The notes below the pieces were generated by a model. It worked only from the letters and a program-made list of their open reading frames with translations, had not been told where the DNA came from and did no database searches. Of a stretch of 64,000 nucleotides of DNA, positions 31,769 to 41,477 are shown piece by piece. This DNA is from Pseudoalteromonas tunicata (GTDB lineage Bacteria > Pseudomonadota > Gammaproteobacteria > Enterobacterales > Alteromonadaceae). Position 1 is the stretch's first letter, and every line of letters begins with the position of its first letter. Location of the stretch: NCBI RefSeq assembly GCF_002310815.1, contig NZ_CP011032.1, positions 2,582,001-2,646,000 of the forward strand, given 5' to 3'. The position numbers and the translations under genes were made by a program.

Positions 31769-33268
31769 TTATAAATTTGCGACTTCAATCATCATTGCAG
31801 TGTACATCTGCAAATTTAGTTTTATTTGCTCTTGGGTAATAAATTCATGTTCAGAATGACCGGTATACGCTTTACCTGGCATTGATGGTCCAAATGACAC
31901 CGCACGTTTAAACAATTTTGCATTTGTTCCCCCTCCGATTGACACGGGCTTCGCATCTTTTTGGCCACTGTAATGACTAAAAATAGCTAATAATGTTTTA
32001 GCATGAGGTGCATCATCAAGTAACATAGGATCAGATAATACAATATCGGTGGCAGGTAATTTTAGCTGATGTAGCACTTGCCAATTATCCACAGCTTGAG
32101 CAATTTGTTGCTCAAGCACGTCTTTGTCTTTACCAACTGGCCGTCTTAAATTTACGGTCAGAGTTAAATGCTCAAGATCTTTTGTGGTTAGTAAAGTCGG
32201 AGCAACTGTCATTGGTCCCATAAAATCATGGCTATAAGCAATTTCACCAAATTGGCTACCGTACAAATCAAGCCCAATTAACTCATTAACATAGTTAATT
32301 GCCTGCCCACTAGCATTCATTTCTAAAGAAAGGTCTCCAAGCAAATGCGCTAAATACGCAATCGCATTAATACCCGACTCAGGCTCTGATGAATGGGCTG
32401 AGCGACCTTTAGCATGAATGCTAATAGTGTTGTCATGATGCGTAAACTCAAACGCAACTGCATTTATTTGTTGGGCTTTATTTTTTAATGCTGCCAGCTG
32501 ATTTGCAGTCACATTATGTAACGTTACATAGGCATCTTCAGGAATTTGGCTTGCAAAAGCACCGCCTCTAAAATGCTCAGCATAAAGTTTTGTTTTATCA
32601 AAATGTTGATCTGGAAATTGATTTTTGACACTGCACCAGCCCTTTTCGGCGACAACCACAGGATAAGATGCATCTATCGTCACAGCAAAATCAGGTTGTT
32701 GATAATCTTGCATAAATAACTCAAGCGGCGCCCAATCAGACTCTTCAGCGAGGTAAATCATCAACTCAAGCCGACGTTTTAGCACCACATTATTATCTTT
32801 AATCGCTTTCATTGCGTACAAAGCGGTTGCTATTGGGCCTTTATCATCTTCACTACCACGAGCAATTAGTTTGCCCGGCTCCGAATGACTATCAAGTTCA
32901 AACGGACTGCTTTTCCACTTACTCGCATCAGCAGGTTGCACATCACCATGGGTGACTACCGTGATTTTATCGTCCTGTTCGCCATAGCTAATTAAAACGG
33001 TATAACCATGATCTTCAAATTTAAACCCTAATTGCTTTGCTTTTAATGCAAGATATTGTTTAAAAGCGATAAAATTAGGATCGCTAGGTACAGTAAATTG
33101 TGGATTTTTAACCGTAGGAAAGGAGACTAAATTTCCTAAGGTATGAATTTGTGCTTGATGATAATTTGCCACAGCATAGTTTGATACATCTTGTGCTTGA
33201 GATGAAAGATCTGCCCAAGCCATGCTTGTCAAAAATGGTAAAATTAGGGGTAATTTTTTAACCAACAT
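31769..33268 (-). CDS. Exported M20 family dipeptidase (PepV-like)
   Basis: 499 residues with an N-terminal signal peptide (LPLILPFLTSMAWA, then DLSS). The zinc-peptidase core of the M20A family is intact: VVTHGDVQPAD (first His/Asp), RGSEDDKGP (bridging Asp), YLAEESDW (catalytic and zinc Glu), and GKAYTGHSEHEF near the C-terminus (last His). Cytoplasmic PepV cleaves dipeptides such as beta-Ala-His; the signal peptide here places the enzyme in the periplasm, where it would help peptide scavenging. It is a single gene with its own terminator. Confidence 0.85.
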   Translation of the reverse strand: MLVKKLPLILPFLTSMAWADLSSQAQDVSNYAVANYHQAQIHTLGNLVSFPTVKNPQFTVPSDPNFIAFKQYLALKAKQLGFKFEDHGYTVLISYGEQDDKITVVTHGDVQPADASKWKSSPFELDSHSEPGKLIARGSEDDKGPIATALYAMKAIKDNNVVLKRRLELMIYLAEESDWAPLELFMQDYQQPDFAVTIDASYPVVVAEKGWCSVKNQFPDQHFDKTKLYAEHFRGGAFASQIPEDAYVTLHNVTANQLAALKNKAQQINAVAFEFTHHDNTISIHAKGRSAHSSEPESGINAIAYLAHLLGDLSLEMNASGQAINYVNELIGLDLYGSQFGEIAYSHDFMGPMTVAPTLLTTKDLEHLTLTVNLRRPVGKDKDVLEQQIAQAVDNWQVLHQLKLPATDIVLSDPMLLDDAPHAKTLLAIFSHYSGQKDAKPVSIGGGTNAKLFKRAVSFGPSMPGKAYTGHSEHEFITQEQIKLNLQMYTAMMIEVANL

Positions 33269-33293
33269 TGTAATTTCTCTAAATCTTAAACAT

Positions 33294-33318
33294 AAAAAAA
33301 GCGAGCTAAGCTCGCTTT
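33294..33318 (-). terminator. Terminator of grxD
   Basis: GCGAGC-TTA-GCTCGC on the minus strand is followed by seven T. It sits between grxD and the dipeptidase gene, which share a strand, and so separates them. Confidence 0.82.
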
Positions 33319-33321
33319 ACA

Positions 33322-33666
33322 TTATTCTGCAGCTTCTTCAGCTGGTTTGTTTCTTGCCGCAGCTTCTGCGATTAAAGGCTGTAATTCACCTCGTTGAAAC
33401 ATTTCAATAATGATGTCACAACCACCAATTAACTCACCTTCAATCCAAAGCTGTGGGAAAGTTGGCCAATTAGCATAATGAGGTAATTCAGCACGAATAT
33501 CTGGGTTAAGCAGAATATCAACATATGCAAATGGTTCACCACACGACATCAATGCTTGTGAAGCTTGAGATGAAAAACCACAGTTAGGTAACTTAGGTGA
33601 GCCTTTCATATAAAGTAAAATTGAGTTCTCTGAAATTTGCTGTTTAATCTTGTCAATAGTTTCCAT
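33322..33666 (-). CDS. grxD: Monothiol glutaredoxin, Grx4 family
   Basis: 114 residues from METIDKIKQQ. The active-site motif CGFS is at 29-32 (LPNCGFSSQ), and the glutathione-binding region has WPTFPQLWIEGELIGGCDI. These monothiol glutaredoxins bind a 2Fe-2S cluster with glutathione, pass it on, and interact with BolA proteins. The ATG at 33666 is preceded by GAGG; the longer frame starts in unrelated sequence. The C-terminus carries an extra Ala/Glu-rich tail (AAARNKPAEEAAE). It is divergent from sodB. Confidence 0.93.
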   Translation of the reverse strand: METIDKIKQQISENSILLYMKGSPKLPNCGFSSQASQALMSCGEPFAYVDILLNPDIRAELPHYANWPTFPQLWIEGELIGGCDIIIEMFQRGELQPLIAEAAARNKPAEEAAE

Positions 33667-33878
33667 GGTCAACCTCAAAATGCACCACATTTGGTAAAAA
33701 CAAATAATACTTCTAAATGAGTTTATAACCAAATCTTTGTATTAATAATTGAATAAAATAGTATGCTTTCAATAATCTGATAAGCTATGGCATTGCTGTT
33801 TGGCAAAACTTGAGTAAAATACTCGGGATTATAGTAACACCATAAACCCATTTAACAAAAGTCGATGGAGATATAAAA

Positions 33879-34460
33879 ATGGCATTTGAACTACCGTCTT
33901 TACCTTATGCAATTGATGCACTTGTACCACATATTTCACAAGAAACTTTAGAGTTTCACCACGGTAAACACCACAACACGTATGTTGTTAAATTAAACGG
34001 TTTAATCGCTGGTACTGATTTTGAAAACAAATCTTTAGAAGAAATCGTTCGTACTTCTGAAGGCGGTGTTTTTAATAATGCAGCTCAAATCTGGAATCAT
34101 ACTTTCTACTGGCACAGTTTATCACCAAATGGTGGTGGCGAGCCTACTGGCGCAGTAGCAGCTGCAATTGATGCAAAATGGGGCTCATTCGCTGCATTTA
34201 AAGAAGCATTTAACGACAAAGCTGTAAACAACTTTGGCTCAAGCTGGACATGGTTAGTCCAACTAGCTGATGGCTCTTTAGATATCGTCAATACATCAAA
34301 TGCTGCAACACCGCTTACACAAGAAGGTGTTACACCATTAATGACTGTAGATTTATGGGAACATGCATATTACATAGATTACCGTAATGTGCGTCCAGAA
34401 TACCTAAATGGTTTTTGGGCATTAGTAAACTGGGAATTTGCAAACGCAAACCTAGCTTAA
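33879..34460 (+). CDS. sodB: Iron superoxide dismutase
   Basis: 193 residues, typical for Fe-SOD. Metal ligands are visible in [15 protein letters not shown] (His), NHTFYWHSL (His) and DLWEHAYY (Asp, His). The glutamine in NNAAQIWNH and the FGSSWTWLV segment are features of the iron form and not the manganese form. It dismutates superoxide in the cytoplasm. GGAGA lies 7 bases before the ATG. A terminator follows at 34482. Confidence 0.95.
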   Translation: MAFELPSLPYAIDALVPHISQETLEFHHGKHHNTYVVKLNGLIAGTDFENKSLEEIVRTSEGGVFNNAAQIWNHTFYWHSLSPNGGGEPTGAVAAAIDAKWGSFAAFKEAFNDKAVNNFGSSWTWLVQLADGSLDIVNTSNAATPLTQEGVTPLMTVDLWEHAYYIDYRNVRPEYLNGFWALVNWEFANANLA

Positions 34461-34768
34461 TCTCTTAGCTAACATCCTACTAAAAAGGCGCTTTTGCGCC
34501 TTTTTGTTTTATTACACTTTCGTTTTCACTGCTCATCGATAATCCAAACTACTTTACCTTTACAAAATTCATACATTATTTGCCTATTTTATTTCTAGAA
34601 AACAATTAACTGAACATTATTAACTTTTTTGCAATAAAATATTTTTTTTCTTTAAAAATCGTCACTTTAAACAAGCAGATTATTTAATTGAAGCTAAGCT
34701 TATGGCTATGGCAAAGACAAAACCGATGTTTTTTTGCTATGCATTTACTCGTTCCACTGGAGGTCATT
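34461..34768. other. 308-bp intergenic region between sodB and yeaG
   Basis: It holds the sodB terminator at its left end. The rest is very AT-rich and probably contains the yeaG promoter. A TTG-started frame extends back to 34688 but has no family similarity. I could not assign -10/-35 boxes with confidence. Confidence 0.5.
34482..34506 (+). terminator. Terminator of sodB
   Basis: AAAAAGGCGC pairs with GCGCCTTTTT around TTTT, followed by GTTTT. It starts 22 bases after the stop codon. Confidence 0.85.
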
Positions 34769-36691
34769 ATGACAATATTCGATCACTACCAAGCACGATA
34801 CGAAGCAGCGAAAGAAGAAGAATATACCATTGCAGAATTCTTGGAAATTTGTCGCAATGATAGGACCGCTTATGCAAGTTCAGCTGAGCGCTTACTCGCA
34901 GCAATTGGCGAACCAGAAATGGTTAACACTGCACAAAACCCCCGACTAAGTCGTATTTTCTCTAATCGCGTCGTTGCCCGTTACCCCGCATTTAATGAGT
35001 TTTATGGTATGGAAGAAGCCATAGAGCAAATTGTTGCCTATTTAAAACATGCAGCCCAAGGCCTTGAAGAGAAAAAACAAGTGCTGTACTTATTAGGGCC
35101 TGTTGGCGGTGGTAAATCATCATTAGCCGAAAAGCTTAAGTTTTTAATGCAAAAAATGCCTATTTATTGCATTAAAGGCTCTCCAGTCAACGATCATCCA
35201 TTAGCTTTATTTGACCCATTAGAAGATAGCGAGCTACTGCAAAAAGAATACGGCATTGAACCAAGATACATTAAAACAATTATGTCCCCTTGGGCCTCAA
35301 AACGTCTTCATGAATTTAACGGTGATATTACAAAATTTAAGGTGATCAAACGATACCCTTCAATCCTTGATCAAATTGCAATCGCCAAAACGGAACCTGG
35401 CGATGAGAACAATCAAGATATCAGTGCGTTAGTGGGTAAAGTAGACATTCGTAAACTTGAACACTTTGCTCAAAATGACCCCGATGCTTATGCTTATTCA
35501 GGTGCCCTTTGTAATGCTAACCAAGGGCTAATGGAGTTTGTTGAGATGTTTAAAGCACCCATTAAAGTGCTGCATCCTTTATTAACAGCTACACAAGAGG
35601 GTAATTACAACGGCACTGAGGGTCTTTCAGCATTGCCTTTTGATGGCATTATCTTAGCGCATTCAAATGAATCTGAATGGCAAACCTTTAGAAATAACAA
35701 AAATAATGAAGCCTTTTTAGACCGCGTTTACATCGTCAAAGTGCCTTATTGTCTGCGTGTTTCTGAAGAAATGAAGATTTATGGCAAATTACTTGAGCAC
35801 TCCCAACTTAATGACTCTCCTTGTGCACCGGGCACGTTAGAAACCCTTGCACAGTTTTCAGTATTATCTCGCATGAAGGACCCTGAAAATTCAAGCATTT
35901 ACTCCAAAATGCGGGTGTATGATGGCGAAAGTTTAAAAGATACCGACCCTAAAGCTAAATCCTATCAAGAATACCGTGACTACGCAGGAGTTGATGAAGG
36001 CATGAATGGTCTATCGACTCGTTTTGCCTTTAAAATTTTATCTAGAGTATTTAATTTTGATCATGTTGAAGTAGCAGCAAACCCCGTACATCTTTTTTAT
36101 GTTTTAGAACAGCAAATTGAACGTGAACAATTTAGCCAAGAAGTTCAAGACCGTTATTTAGAGCACCTCAAAGGTTATCTGATCCCTAAATATGTTGAAT
36201 TTATTGGCAAAGAAATTCAAACCGCTTACCTAGAGTCTTATTCAGAATACGGTCAAAACATCTTCGACCGTTATGTCACCTATGCTGATTTTTGGATCCA
36301 AGATCAAGAATATCGCGACCCAGATACCGGCCAATTATTCGACCGCTCAGCACTTAATGCTGAACTAGAAAAGATTGAAAAACCTGCTGGCATTTCGAAT
36401 CCTAAAGACTTTAGGAATGAAATTGTTAATTTTGTTCTGCGTGCCAAAGCACATAACAATGGCAACAATCCAACTTGGACCAGTTATGAAAAACTTCGTA
36501 CTGTTATTGAGAAGAAAATGTTCTCTAATACCGAAGATTTATTGCCTGTTATTTCGTTCAATACAAAAACCTCTACCGATGATCAGCAAAAACATGAGGA
36601 CTTTGTTAATCGTATGGTTGAAAAAGGCTATACCCAAAAACAAGTTCGTCTCTTGTCTGAATGGTATTTGCGCGTTCGTAAATCGCAGTAA
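34769..36691 (+). CDS. yeaG: PrkA-family serine protein kinase YeaG
   Basis: 640 residues (E. coli YeaG has 644). An AAA+-type domain holds the Walker A GPVGGGKS at 110-117, and a PrkA C-terminal kinase-like domain follows. I chose the ATG at 34769 because GGAGG is 6 bases upstream and the family starts MTIFDHYQARYEAAKEEEYT. YeaG works with YeaH in adaptation to nitrogen starvation and other stationary-phase stresses. It is the first gene of a four-gene run (yeaG-yeaH-ycgB-usp) with gaps of 30, 24 and 6 bases. Confidence 0.94.
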   Translation: MTIFDHYQARYEAAKEEEYTIAEFLEICRNDRTAYASSAERLLAAIGEPEMVNTAQNPRLSRIFSNRVVARYPAFNEFYGMEEAIEQIVAYLKHAAQGLEEKKQVLYLLGPVGGGKSSLAEKLKFLMQKMPIYCIKGSPVNDHPLALFDPLEDSELLQKEYGIEPRYIKTIMSPWASKRLHEFNGDITKFKVIKRYPSILDQIAIAKTEPGDENNQDISALVGKVDIRKLEHFAQNDPDAYAYSGALCNANQGLMEFVEMFKAPIKVLHPLLTATQEGNYNGTEGLSALPFDGIILAHSNESEWQTFRNNKNNEAFLDRVYIVKVPYCLRVSEEMKIYGKLLEHSQLNDSPCAPGTLETLAQFSVLSRMKDPENSSIYSKMRVYDGESLKDTDPKAKSYQEYRDYAGVDEGMNGLSTRFAFKILSRVFNFDHVEVAANPVHLFYVLEQQIEREQFSQEVQDRYLEHLKGYLIPKYVEFIGKEIQTAYLESYSEYGQNIFDRYVTYADFWIQDQEYRDPDTGQLFDRSALNAELEKIEKPAGISNPKDFRNEIVNFVLRAKAHNNGNNPTWTSYEKLRTVIEKKMFSNTEDLLPVISFNTKTSTDDQQKHEDFVNRMVEKGYTQKQVRLLSEWYLRVRKSQ

Positions 36692-36721
36692 AAGGTAGTC
36701 ACTCACAGCGGAGGTAGCTTT

Positions 36722-38008
36722 ATGGCACATTTTATTGACCGCCGCTTAAATGGCAAAAAGAAAAGTACGGTGAATAGACAAAAGTTTATTCGCCGTTACA
36801 AACAGCAGATAAAAGAAGCTGTTTCTGATGCCATTAGTAAGCGCAGCGTAACAGACATCGACTCAGGTGAAAGTGTTTCTATTCCACATAAAGACATTGG
36901 TGAACCTATGTTTCACCAAGGAAAAGGTGGGGTTAGAAATACTGTGCACCCTGGTAATGATCAATTTAGCACTGGTGATAAAATCAAACGCCCGCAATCA
37001 GGACAAGGAGGTGGTGCGGGTGAAGGTGATGCCAGCAATCAGGGCGAAGGCTCTGATGAATTCGTTTTTTCTATTTCAAAAGATGAATATCTCGATTTAC
37101 TATTTGAAGACTTAGAACTGCCTAATATGCAACAAACCCAGCTTGATCGGTTGGTGCAAATGAAAACTCATCGTGCAGGATTTTGCCAAGATGGGGTTGC
37201 ATCTAATATCGATATTGTGCGCTCTTTACAAGGCTCATTGGCACGGCGTGTTGCTATGACTGCGGGTAAAAAAAGACGCCTTGCTGAAGCTGAAATAGAA
37301 TTAGCAGAGCTATTAGCAGCACCTCAAAGAGATGAATCAATCATTGCGCAACTTCAAAATGAAATTGAATCTTTAAAACACAAAATAGCAGCCACACCAT
37401 TTATTGATACCTTTGATTTACGCTTTAGAAATTATGAAAAGCGGCCTGAACCGACCAGCAAAGCAGTGATGTTTTGTTTAATGGATGTTTCTGGTTCTAT
37501 GGATCAAGCAACCAAAGAAATGGCTAAACGTTTTTATATTTTACTCTACATGTTTTTAACTCGAAGCTATAAAAACATCGAAGTAGTTTATATACGCCAC
37601 CATACCCAAGCAAAAGAAGTTGATGAACAAGAGTTCTTTTATTCGCAAGAAACAGGCGGCACAATAGTTTCAAGTGCGTTAAAACTTATGGATGAAGTAA
37701 TAAAAAAACGCTACAACAGTACTGAGTGGAATATCTACGCTGCACAAGCATCTGATGGCGACAATTGGGCCGATGACTCACCAAACTGTACCGAAATCCT
37801 TAAAAAACAATTGTTACCTGCGGTTCGTTATTATGCCTATATTGAAATCACTAACCGTGCACATCAAAGCCTTTGGCGTGAATATGAAAAGATAGCCAAG
37901 GCACATCCTAACTTTGCTTTACAGCACATTCGTTCGGTTGAAGATATTTACCCTATTTTCAGAGAGTTATTTCAAAAGAATAAACAAATCTCAAAAACAG
38001 TCGCATAA
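36722..38008 (+). CDS. yeaH: YeaH, DUF444 protein with a von Willebrand A-like domain
   Basis: 428 residues. A basic N-terminus and a Gly/Ser-rich linker (about residues 90-110, [18 protein letters not shown]) are followed by a VWA-like domain with the metal-site motif [13 protein letters not shown] near 250-262. It matches the DUF444 family partner of YeaG kinase. GGAGG precedes the ATG. It is co-transcribed with yeaG and ycgB. Confidence 0.93.
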   Translation: MAHFIDRRLNGKKKSTVNRQKFIRRYKQQIKEAVSDAISKRSVTDIDSGESVSIPHKDIGEPMFHQGKGGVRNTVHPGNDQFSTGDKIKRPQSGQGGGAGEGDASNQGEGSDEFVFSISKDEYLDLLFEDLELPNMQQTQLDRLVQMKTHRAGFCQDGVASNIDIVRSLQGSLARRVAMTAGKKRRLAEAEIELAELLAAPQRDESIIAQLQNEIESLKHKIAATPFIDTFDLRFRNYEKRPEPTSKAVMFCLMDVSGSMDQATKEMAKRFYILLYMFLTRSYKNIEVVYIRHHTQAKEVDEQEFFYSQETGGTIVSSALKLMDEVIKKRYNSTEWNIYAAQASDGDNWADDSPNCTEILKKQLLPAVRYYAYIEITNRAHQSLWREYEKIAKAHPNFALQHIRSVEDIYPIFRELFQKNKQISKTVA

Positions 38009-38032
38009 CACCATCAATTGCGAGGTATGGAT

Positions 38033-39556
38033 ATGACAACTACAAGATTGCCTGATGGCCCTGATTGGACATTTGAATTATTAGAACAATACCATAGTGA
38101 AATTGCGCGAGTGGCAAAACACTATCGTTTAGATACCTACCCGAACCAAATTGAAATTATTGCCGCAGAACAAATGATGGATGCCTACTCAAGTGTTGGC
38201 ATGCCAATTGGCTATAATCATTGGTCTTTTGGTAAAAAATTTATTCAAACAGAACAAAATTATAAGCGAGGCCAAATGGGCCTTGCTTATGAGATTGTCA
38301 TTAATTCTGATCCTTGCATTGCCTACCTCATGGAAGAAAACACCATGCCAATGCAAGCATTGGTAATGGCTCATGCCTGTTATGGCCATAATTCATTTTT
38401 TAAAAATAATTACCTCTTTAAAACATGGACAGACGCCAGTTCAATTATCGATTATTTAGTATTTGCTAAAAACTATATTGCTAAATGCGAGCAAAAACAT
38501 GGTTTTGATCAAGTCGAAAGTTTACTTGATTCTTGTCATGCATTAATGAACTACGGGGTTGACCGTTACAAACGGCCACATGAAATCTCTTTATTTGAAG
38601 AACAGCGCAGACAAGAAGAACGGGCAGATTACTTACAATCGCAAGTAAATGAGCTGTGGCGCACCATTCCCCACCATCATCAAGAAGCAAAAGAAAAGAA
38701 GGTTCGTTTTCCTGAAGAACCTCAAGAAAATATTTTATATTTTATTGAAAAACGCGCCCCACTTTTAGAACCTTGGCAACGAGAAATTATCCGGATTGTA
38801 CGCAAAATTTCGCAATATTTTTATCCGCAAAAACAAACTCAAGTCATGAATGAAGGCTGGGCGACATTTTGGCATTACACCATCTTAAATCACTTATATG
38901 ACGAGGGAAAAGTCACTGACGCTTTTATGCTCGAAATATTACAAAGCCACACGAGTGTCGTTTATCAACCACCTTATAACAGTCCCTATTATTCGGGGAT
39001 TAATCCTTATGCTCTAGGTTTTAACATGATGGTTGATATCAAAAGAATTTGTGAAAATCCAACCGAAGAGGATAGATATTGGTTTCCTGATATTGCCGGT
39101 AAAAATTGGCTCGATACCCTACATTTTGCCATGCAGAATTTTAAAGATGAAAGTTTTATTAGTCAGTTTTTATCACCAAAATTAATGCGAGATTTTAAAT
39201 TATTTTCAATCCTTGATGATGAAGCACAAAGTCATTTAGAAGTGGGTGCTATTCATAATGAACAAGGTTATCTTGCTATACGCCAAGCATTATCTGAGCA
39301 GTATAATCTGAGTAATCTCGAGCCGAACATCCAAATATATGATGTTGATGTCCGGGGCGATCGTTCGCTGACATTGCGTTTCGTGCCAAACAAAAAAGTC
39401 CCCCTCTCTGATTCAAAAGATGAAGTTATGAAACATCTTTACAGATTATGGGGCTTTAAGGTAAAACTGGAACAAGTATCCGAATCTGGGGCTGTAACTG
39501 AGATTGCTAAATGTCCGCTGCCAGAACATCAAAAATTATCTGAATTAGAAGTTTAA
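38033..39556 (+). CDS. ycgB: SpoVR-family protein YcgB
   Basis: 507 residues (E. coli YcgB 510). It starts MTTTRLPDGPDWTFELLEQ, and contains the SpoVR core phrases MPIGYNHWSFGK, MAHACYGHNSFFKNN and MNEGWATFWHYTI. The ATG at 38033 has GAGG at proper spacing, whereas the in-frame ATG at 38027 is too close. The biochemical role is unknown; the family's genes travel with yeaG-yeaH in many proteobacteria and are needed for spore cortex formation in Bacillus. Confidence 0.94.
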   Translation: MTTTRLPDGPDWTFELLEQYHSEIARVAKHYRLDTYPNQIEIIAAEQMMDAYSSVGMPIGYNHWSFGKKFIQTEQNYKRGQMGLAYEIVINSDPCIAYLMEENTMPMQALVMAHACYGHNSFFKNNYLFKTWTDASSIIDYLVFAKNYIAKCEQKHGFDQVESLLDSCHALMNYGVDRYKRPHEISLFEEQRRQEERADYLQSQVNELWRTIPHHHQEAKEKKVRFPEEPQENILYFIEKRAPLLEPWQREIIRIVRKISQYFYPQKQTQVMNEGWATFWHYTILNHLYDEGKVTDAFMLEILQSHTSVVYQPPYNSPYYSGINPYALGFNMMVDIKRICENPTEEDRYWFPDIAGKNWLDTLHFAMQNFKDESFISQFLSPKLMRDFKLFSILDDEAQSHLEVGAIHNEQGYLAIRQALSEQYNLSNLEPNIQIYDVDVRGDRSLTLRFVPNKKVPLSDSKDEVMKHLYRLWGFKVKLEQVSESGAVTEIAKCPLPEHQKLSELEV

Positions 39557-39562
39557 GCATTT

Positions 39563-40447
39563 ATGGATAAAAGAATTTTAGTCATTATTGACCACATAAA
39601 ATACTGCGCACCAGCCCTTAAACAGGCTGGTATTTTAGCCAAGCATTTTAACCAAAATATTGAGCTAATTTGTTTTACCTATGAACATAGCGCGCACATA
39701 CCACTTGAATTATCACCATCACAACTTGAACAAGTAAAACAGGCAAGACTGGGCCAAACAGCCAATGAACTTGCAGAACAACTCTTGGTGGTAAACCATG
39801 AAACGCAAATAGAACAATCCATCCTTTGGCATAAATACCCAAGTCAGTGGCTCAGTGATGATTGTGATTTCTCGAAATACAGTATGGTCATAAAAACTCG
39901 CCATATTGATAATCAACAACAGTTTTCACAACTAGATTGGCAATTAATTCGCACCTCACCACTGCCAGTTTATTTAGCTGCAGATCAAACTTGGCGCAAC
40001 AATAAAAATGTCTTTGGTTCACTCGATTTAGCGAGTAAAAAGGCCAGTAAAGTAGCTCTCAATCAAGCTGTTATTGAAAGTTGTATTTCCTTTGCACAAA
40101 TGAATCAAGCCTCAGCAAAATTTGGCTATGCCGTCAGTATTTCGCCTCTGTTGCGTGATTTAGGTTTTGTTTATGTTGATGAAACACAAATGAATGCACT
40201 TGATAATATTCCTTCGGATCAACAAGCTATCTTAAAGCAGTATCAAATTATTAATGATGTAGCGGTCAAAGCAGGCCCTGCCGAGAAAGTTATTCCTAGT
40301 TTAGCCGCTGATGTGAATGCAGGGTTAGTTGTTATCGGCTCTGTAGGGCGCAAAGGTCTTAAGGGAAAACTACTTGGAAATACGGCTGAGAAAATTCTTA
40401 ACTTGCTCAAAACTGATTTATTAATCTTAACCCCTGAAAAAGAATAG
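39563..40447 (+). CDS. Tandem universal stress protein (UspE-like)
   Basis: 294 residues made of two Usp-like halves. The second half ends with the nucleotide-binding signature GSVGRKGLKGKLLGNTAEKIL, typical of UspA-fold proteins. The first half is more degenerate and lacks the G-2x-G-9x-G signature. The gene starts only 6 bases after ycgB, so it is part of the yeaG-yeaH-ycgB operon. That supports a role in stationary-phase or stress survival. It resembles UspE in size but the first domain is too divergent to name it firmly. Confidence 0.8.
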   Translation: MDKRILVIIDHIKYCAPALKQAGILAKHFNQNIELICFTYEHSAHIPLELSPSQLEQVKQARLGQTANELAEQLLVVNHETQIEQSILWHKYPSQWLSDDCDFSKYSMVIKTRHIDNQQQFSQLDWQLIRTSPLPVYLAADQTWRNNKNVFGSLDLASKKASKVALNQAVIESCISFAQMNQASAKFGYAVSISPLLRDLGFVYVDETQMNALDNIPSDQQAILKQYQIINDVAVKAGPAEKVIPSLAADVNAGLVVIGSVGRKGLKGKLLGNTAEKILNLLKTDLLILTPEKE

Positions 40448-40469
40448 TGCGTTTTAACGCACTATTCTT
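40442..40469 (+). terminator. Terminator of the yeaG operon
   Basis: GAATAGTGCGTT pairs with AACGCACTATTC and runs into TTTTTG. The stem overlaps the usp stop codon. It may also serve the convergent diguanylate cyclase gene. Confidence 0.8.
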
Positions 40470-40498
40470 TTTGTTCTACTCATAAATAACCATGGTTT

Positions 40499-41473
40499 TT
40501 ATTCAGCATGTGGAATTGCATCATAAACAGTGACTCGATTGCGGCCATTCTCTTTTGAGTAATACAATGCTTTATCCGCATCAGCAATCCACTGCTCATG
40601 TTGCAAATATGACTTTTTGTATGGCGCAAGCCCTAGGCTAATCGTCAGTTTTATTTGATTATTGTCAAAAATAATTGTCGATTCAGCCAGAATTTTTCGT
40701 ACTCGCTCAGCAAAGACCTTACCGCCTTCAACATCAGTATCAACCAATGTAACAGCAAACTCCTCACCACCAAAACGACCAATTAAATCAGACTCTCGTA
40801 ACGTTTTTTTCAATACATCAGCGATATGGCGCAGTGCCGCATCACCACCACTATGGCCAAACTCATCATTAATTCGTTTAAAATGATCAACATCGAGCAT
40901 TAACAAACAACTTTGCCCTTCATTACGTTGTAATCGTTTGGCTTCTTTTTTTAAGCTTTCTTCCCAAAACCCACGATTGTACAAACCCGTTAAACGGTCA
41001 ATTCGACTTAAACTTTCTAATTTATGATTAGCCTCTTCAAGCTCTTTTTTATTAATCGCTTCATCTGTTACATCATAAATTATGATGCAAATATGAGACA
41101 CCTCACCCCTTACATTCGTCAATGGAATAAAGGTAGAGTTTTGATACATGTGATCTGCTTTACCTGTGATTGGACGGTAGTTTTTAAACCTAAAAATATA
41201 CGGCTGCTGCTCCCAAATCGTAAAGGAGCGGTTTTTTAATACGAAGACCGATTCGGCTTTACTACGAAACCACTTTTCATCAATGCTAGGATAAATATCA
41301 CAGACATTTTTATCTTTTACAGCACTAGGTAGCAGGCCTGAATGATTTTCCATAAACCCATTCCAAACACATACTCGATATTCTCTATCTAACACCACTA
41401 ATCCAACGTCAATGGTATTAAACATATCCATCATCCAATGGATTTCATTCATTTCAAAATCAGCTGCTGGCAT
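40499..41473 (-). CDS. PAS-GGDEF diguanylate cyclase
   Basis: 324 residues. A PAS-like domain covers about 10-135 (VVLDREYRVCVWNGFMENHSG...), a short helix links it to a GGDEF domain (about 155-320) starting RIDRLTGLYNRGFWE. The catalytic motif GGEEF near residue 234 is intact and an RxxD inhibitory site (RESD) stands five residues upstream, so it should make c-di-GMP and be product-inhibited. There is no membrane segment. It starts 4 bases after the response regulator gene and so forms a two-gene unit with it. Confidence 0.9.
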   Translation of the reverse strand: MPAADFEMNEIHWMMDMFNTIDVGLVVLDREYRVCVWNGFMENHSGLLPSAVKDKNVCDIYPSIDEKWFRSKAESVFVLKNRSFTIWEQQPYIFRFKNYRPITGKADHMYQNSTFIPLTNVRGEVSHICIIIYDVTDEAINKKELEEANHKLESLSRIDRLTGLYNRGFWEESLKKEAKRLQRNEGQSCLLMLDVDHFKRINDEFGHSGGDAALRHIADVLKKTLRESDLIGRFGGEEFAVTLVDTDVEGGKVFAERVRKILAESTIIFDNNQIKLTISLGLAPYKKSYLQHEQWIADADKALYYSKENGRNRVTVYDAIPHAE

Positions 41474-41477
41474 AGGA

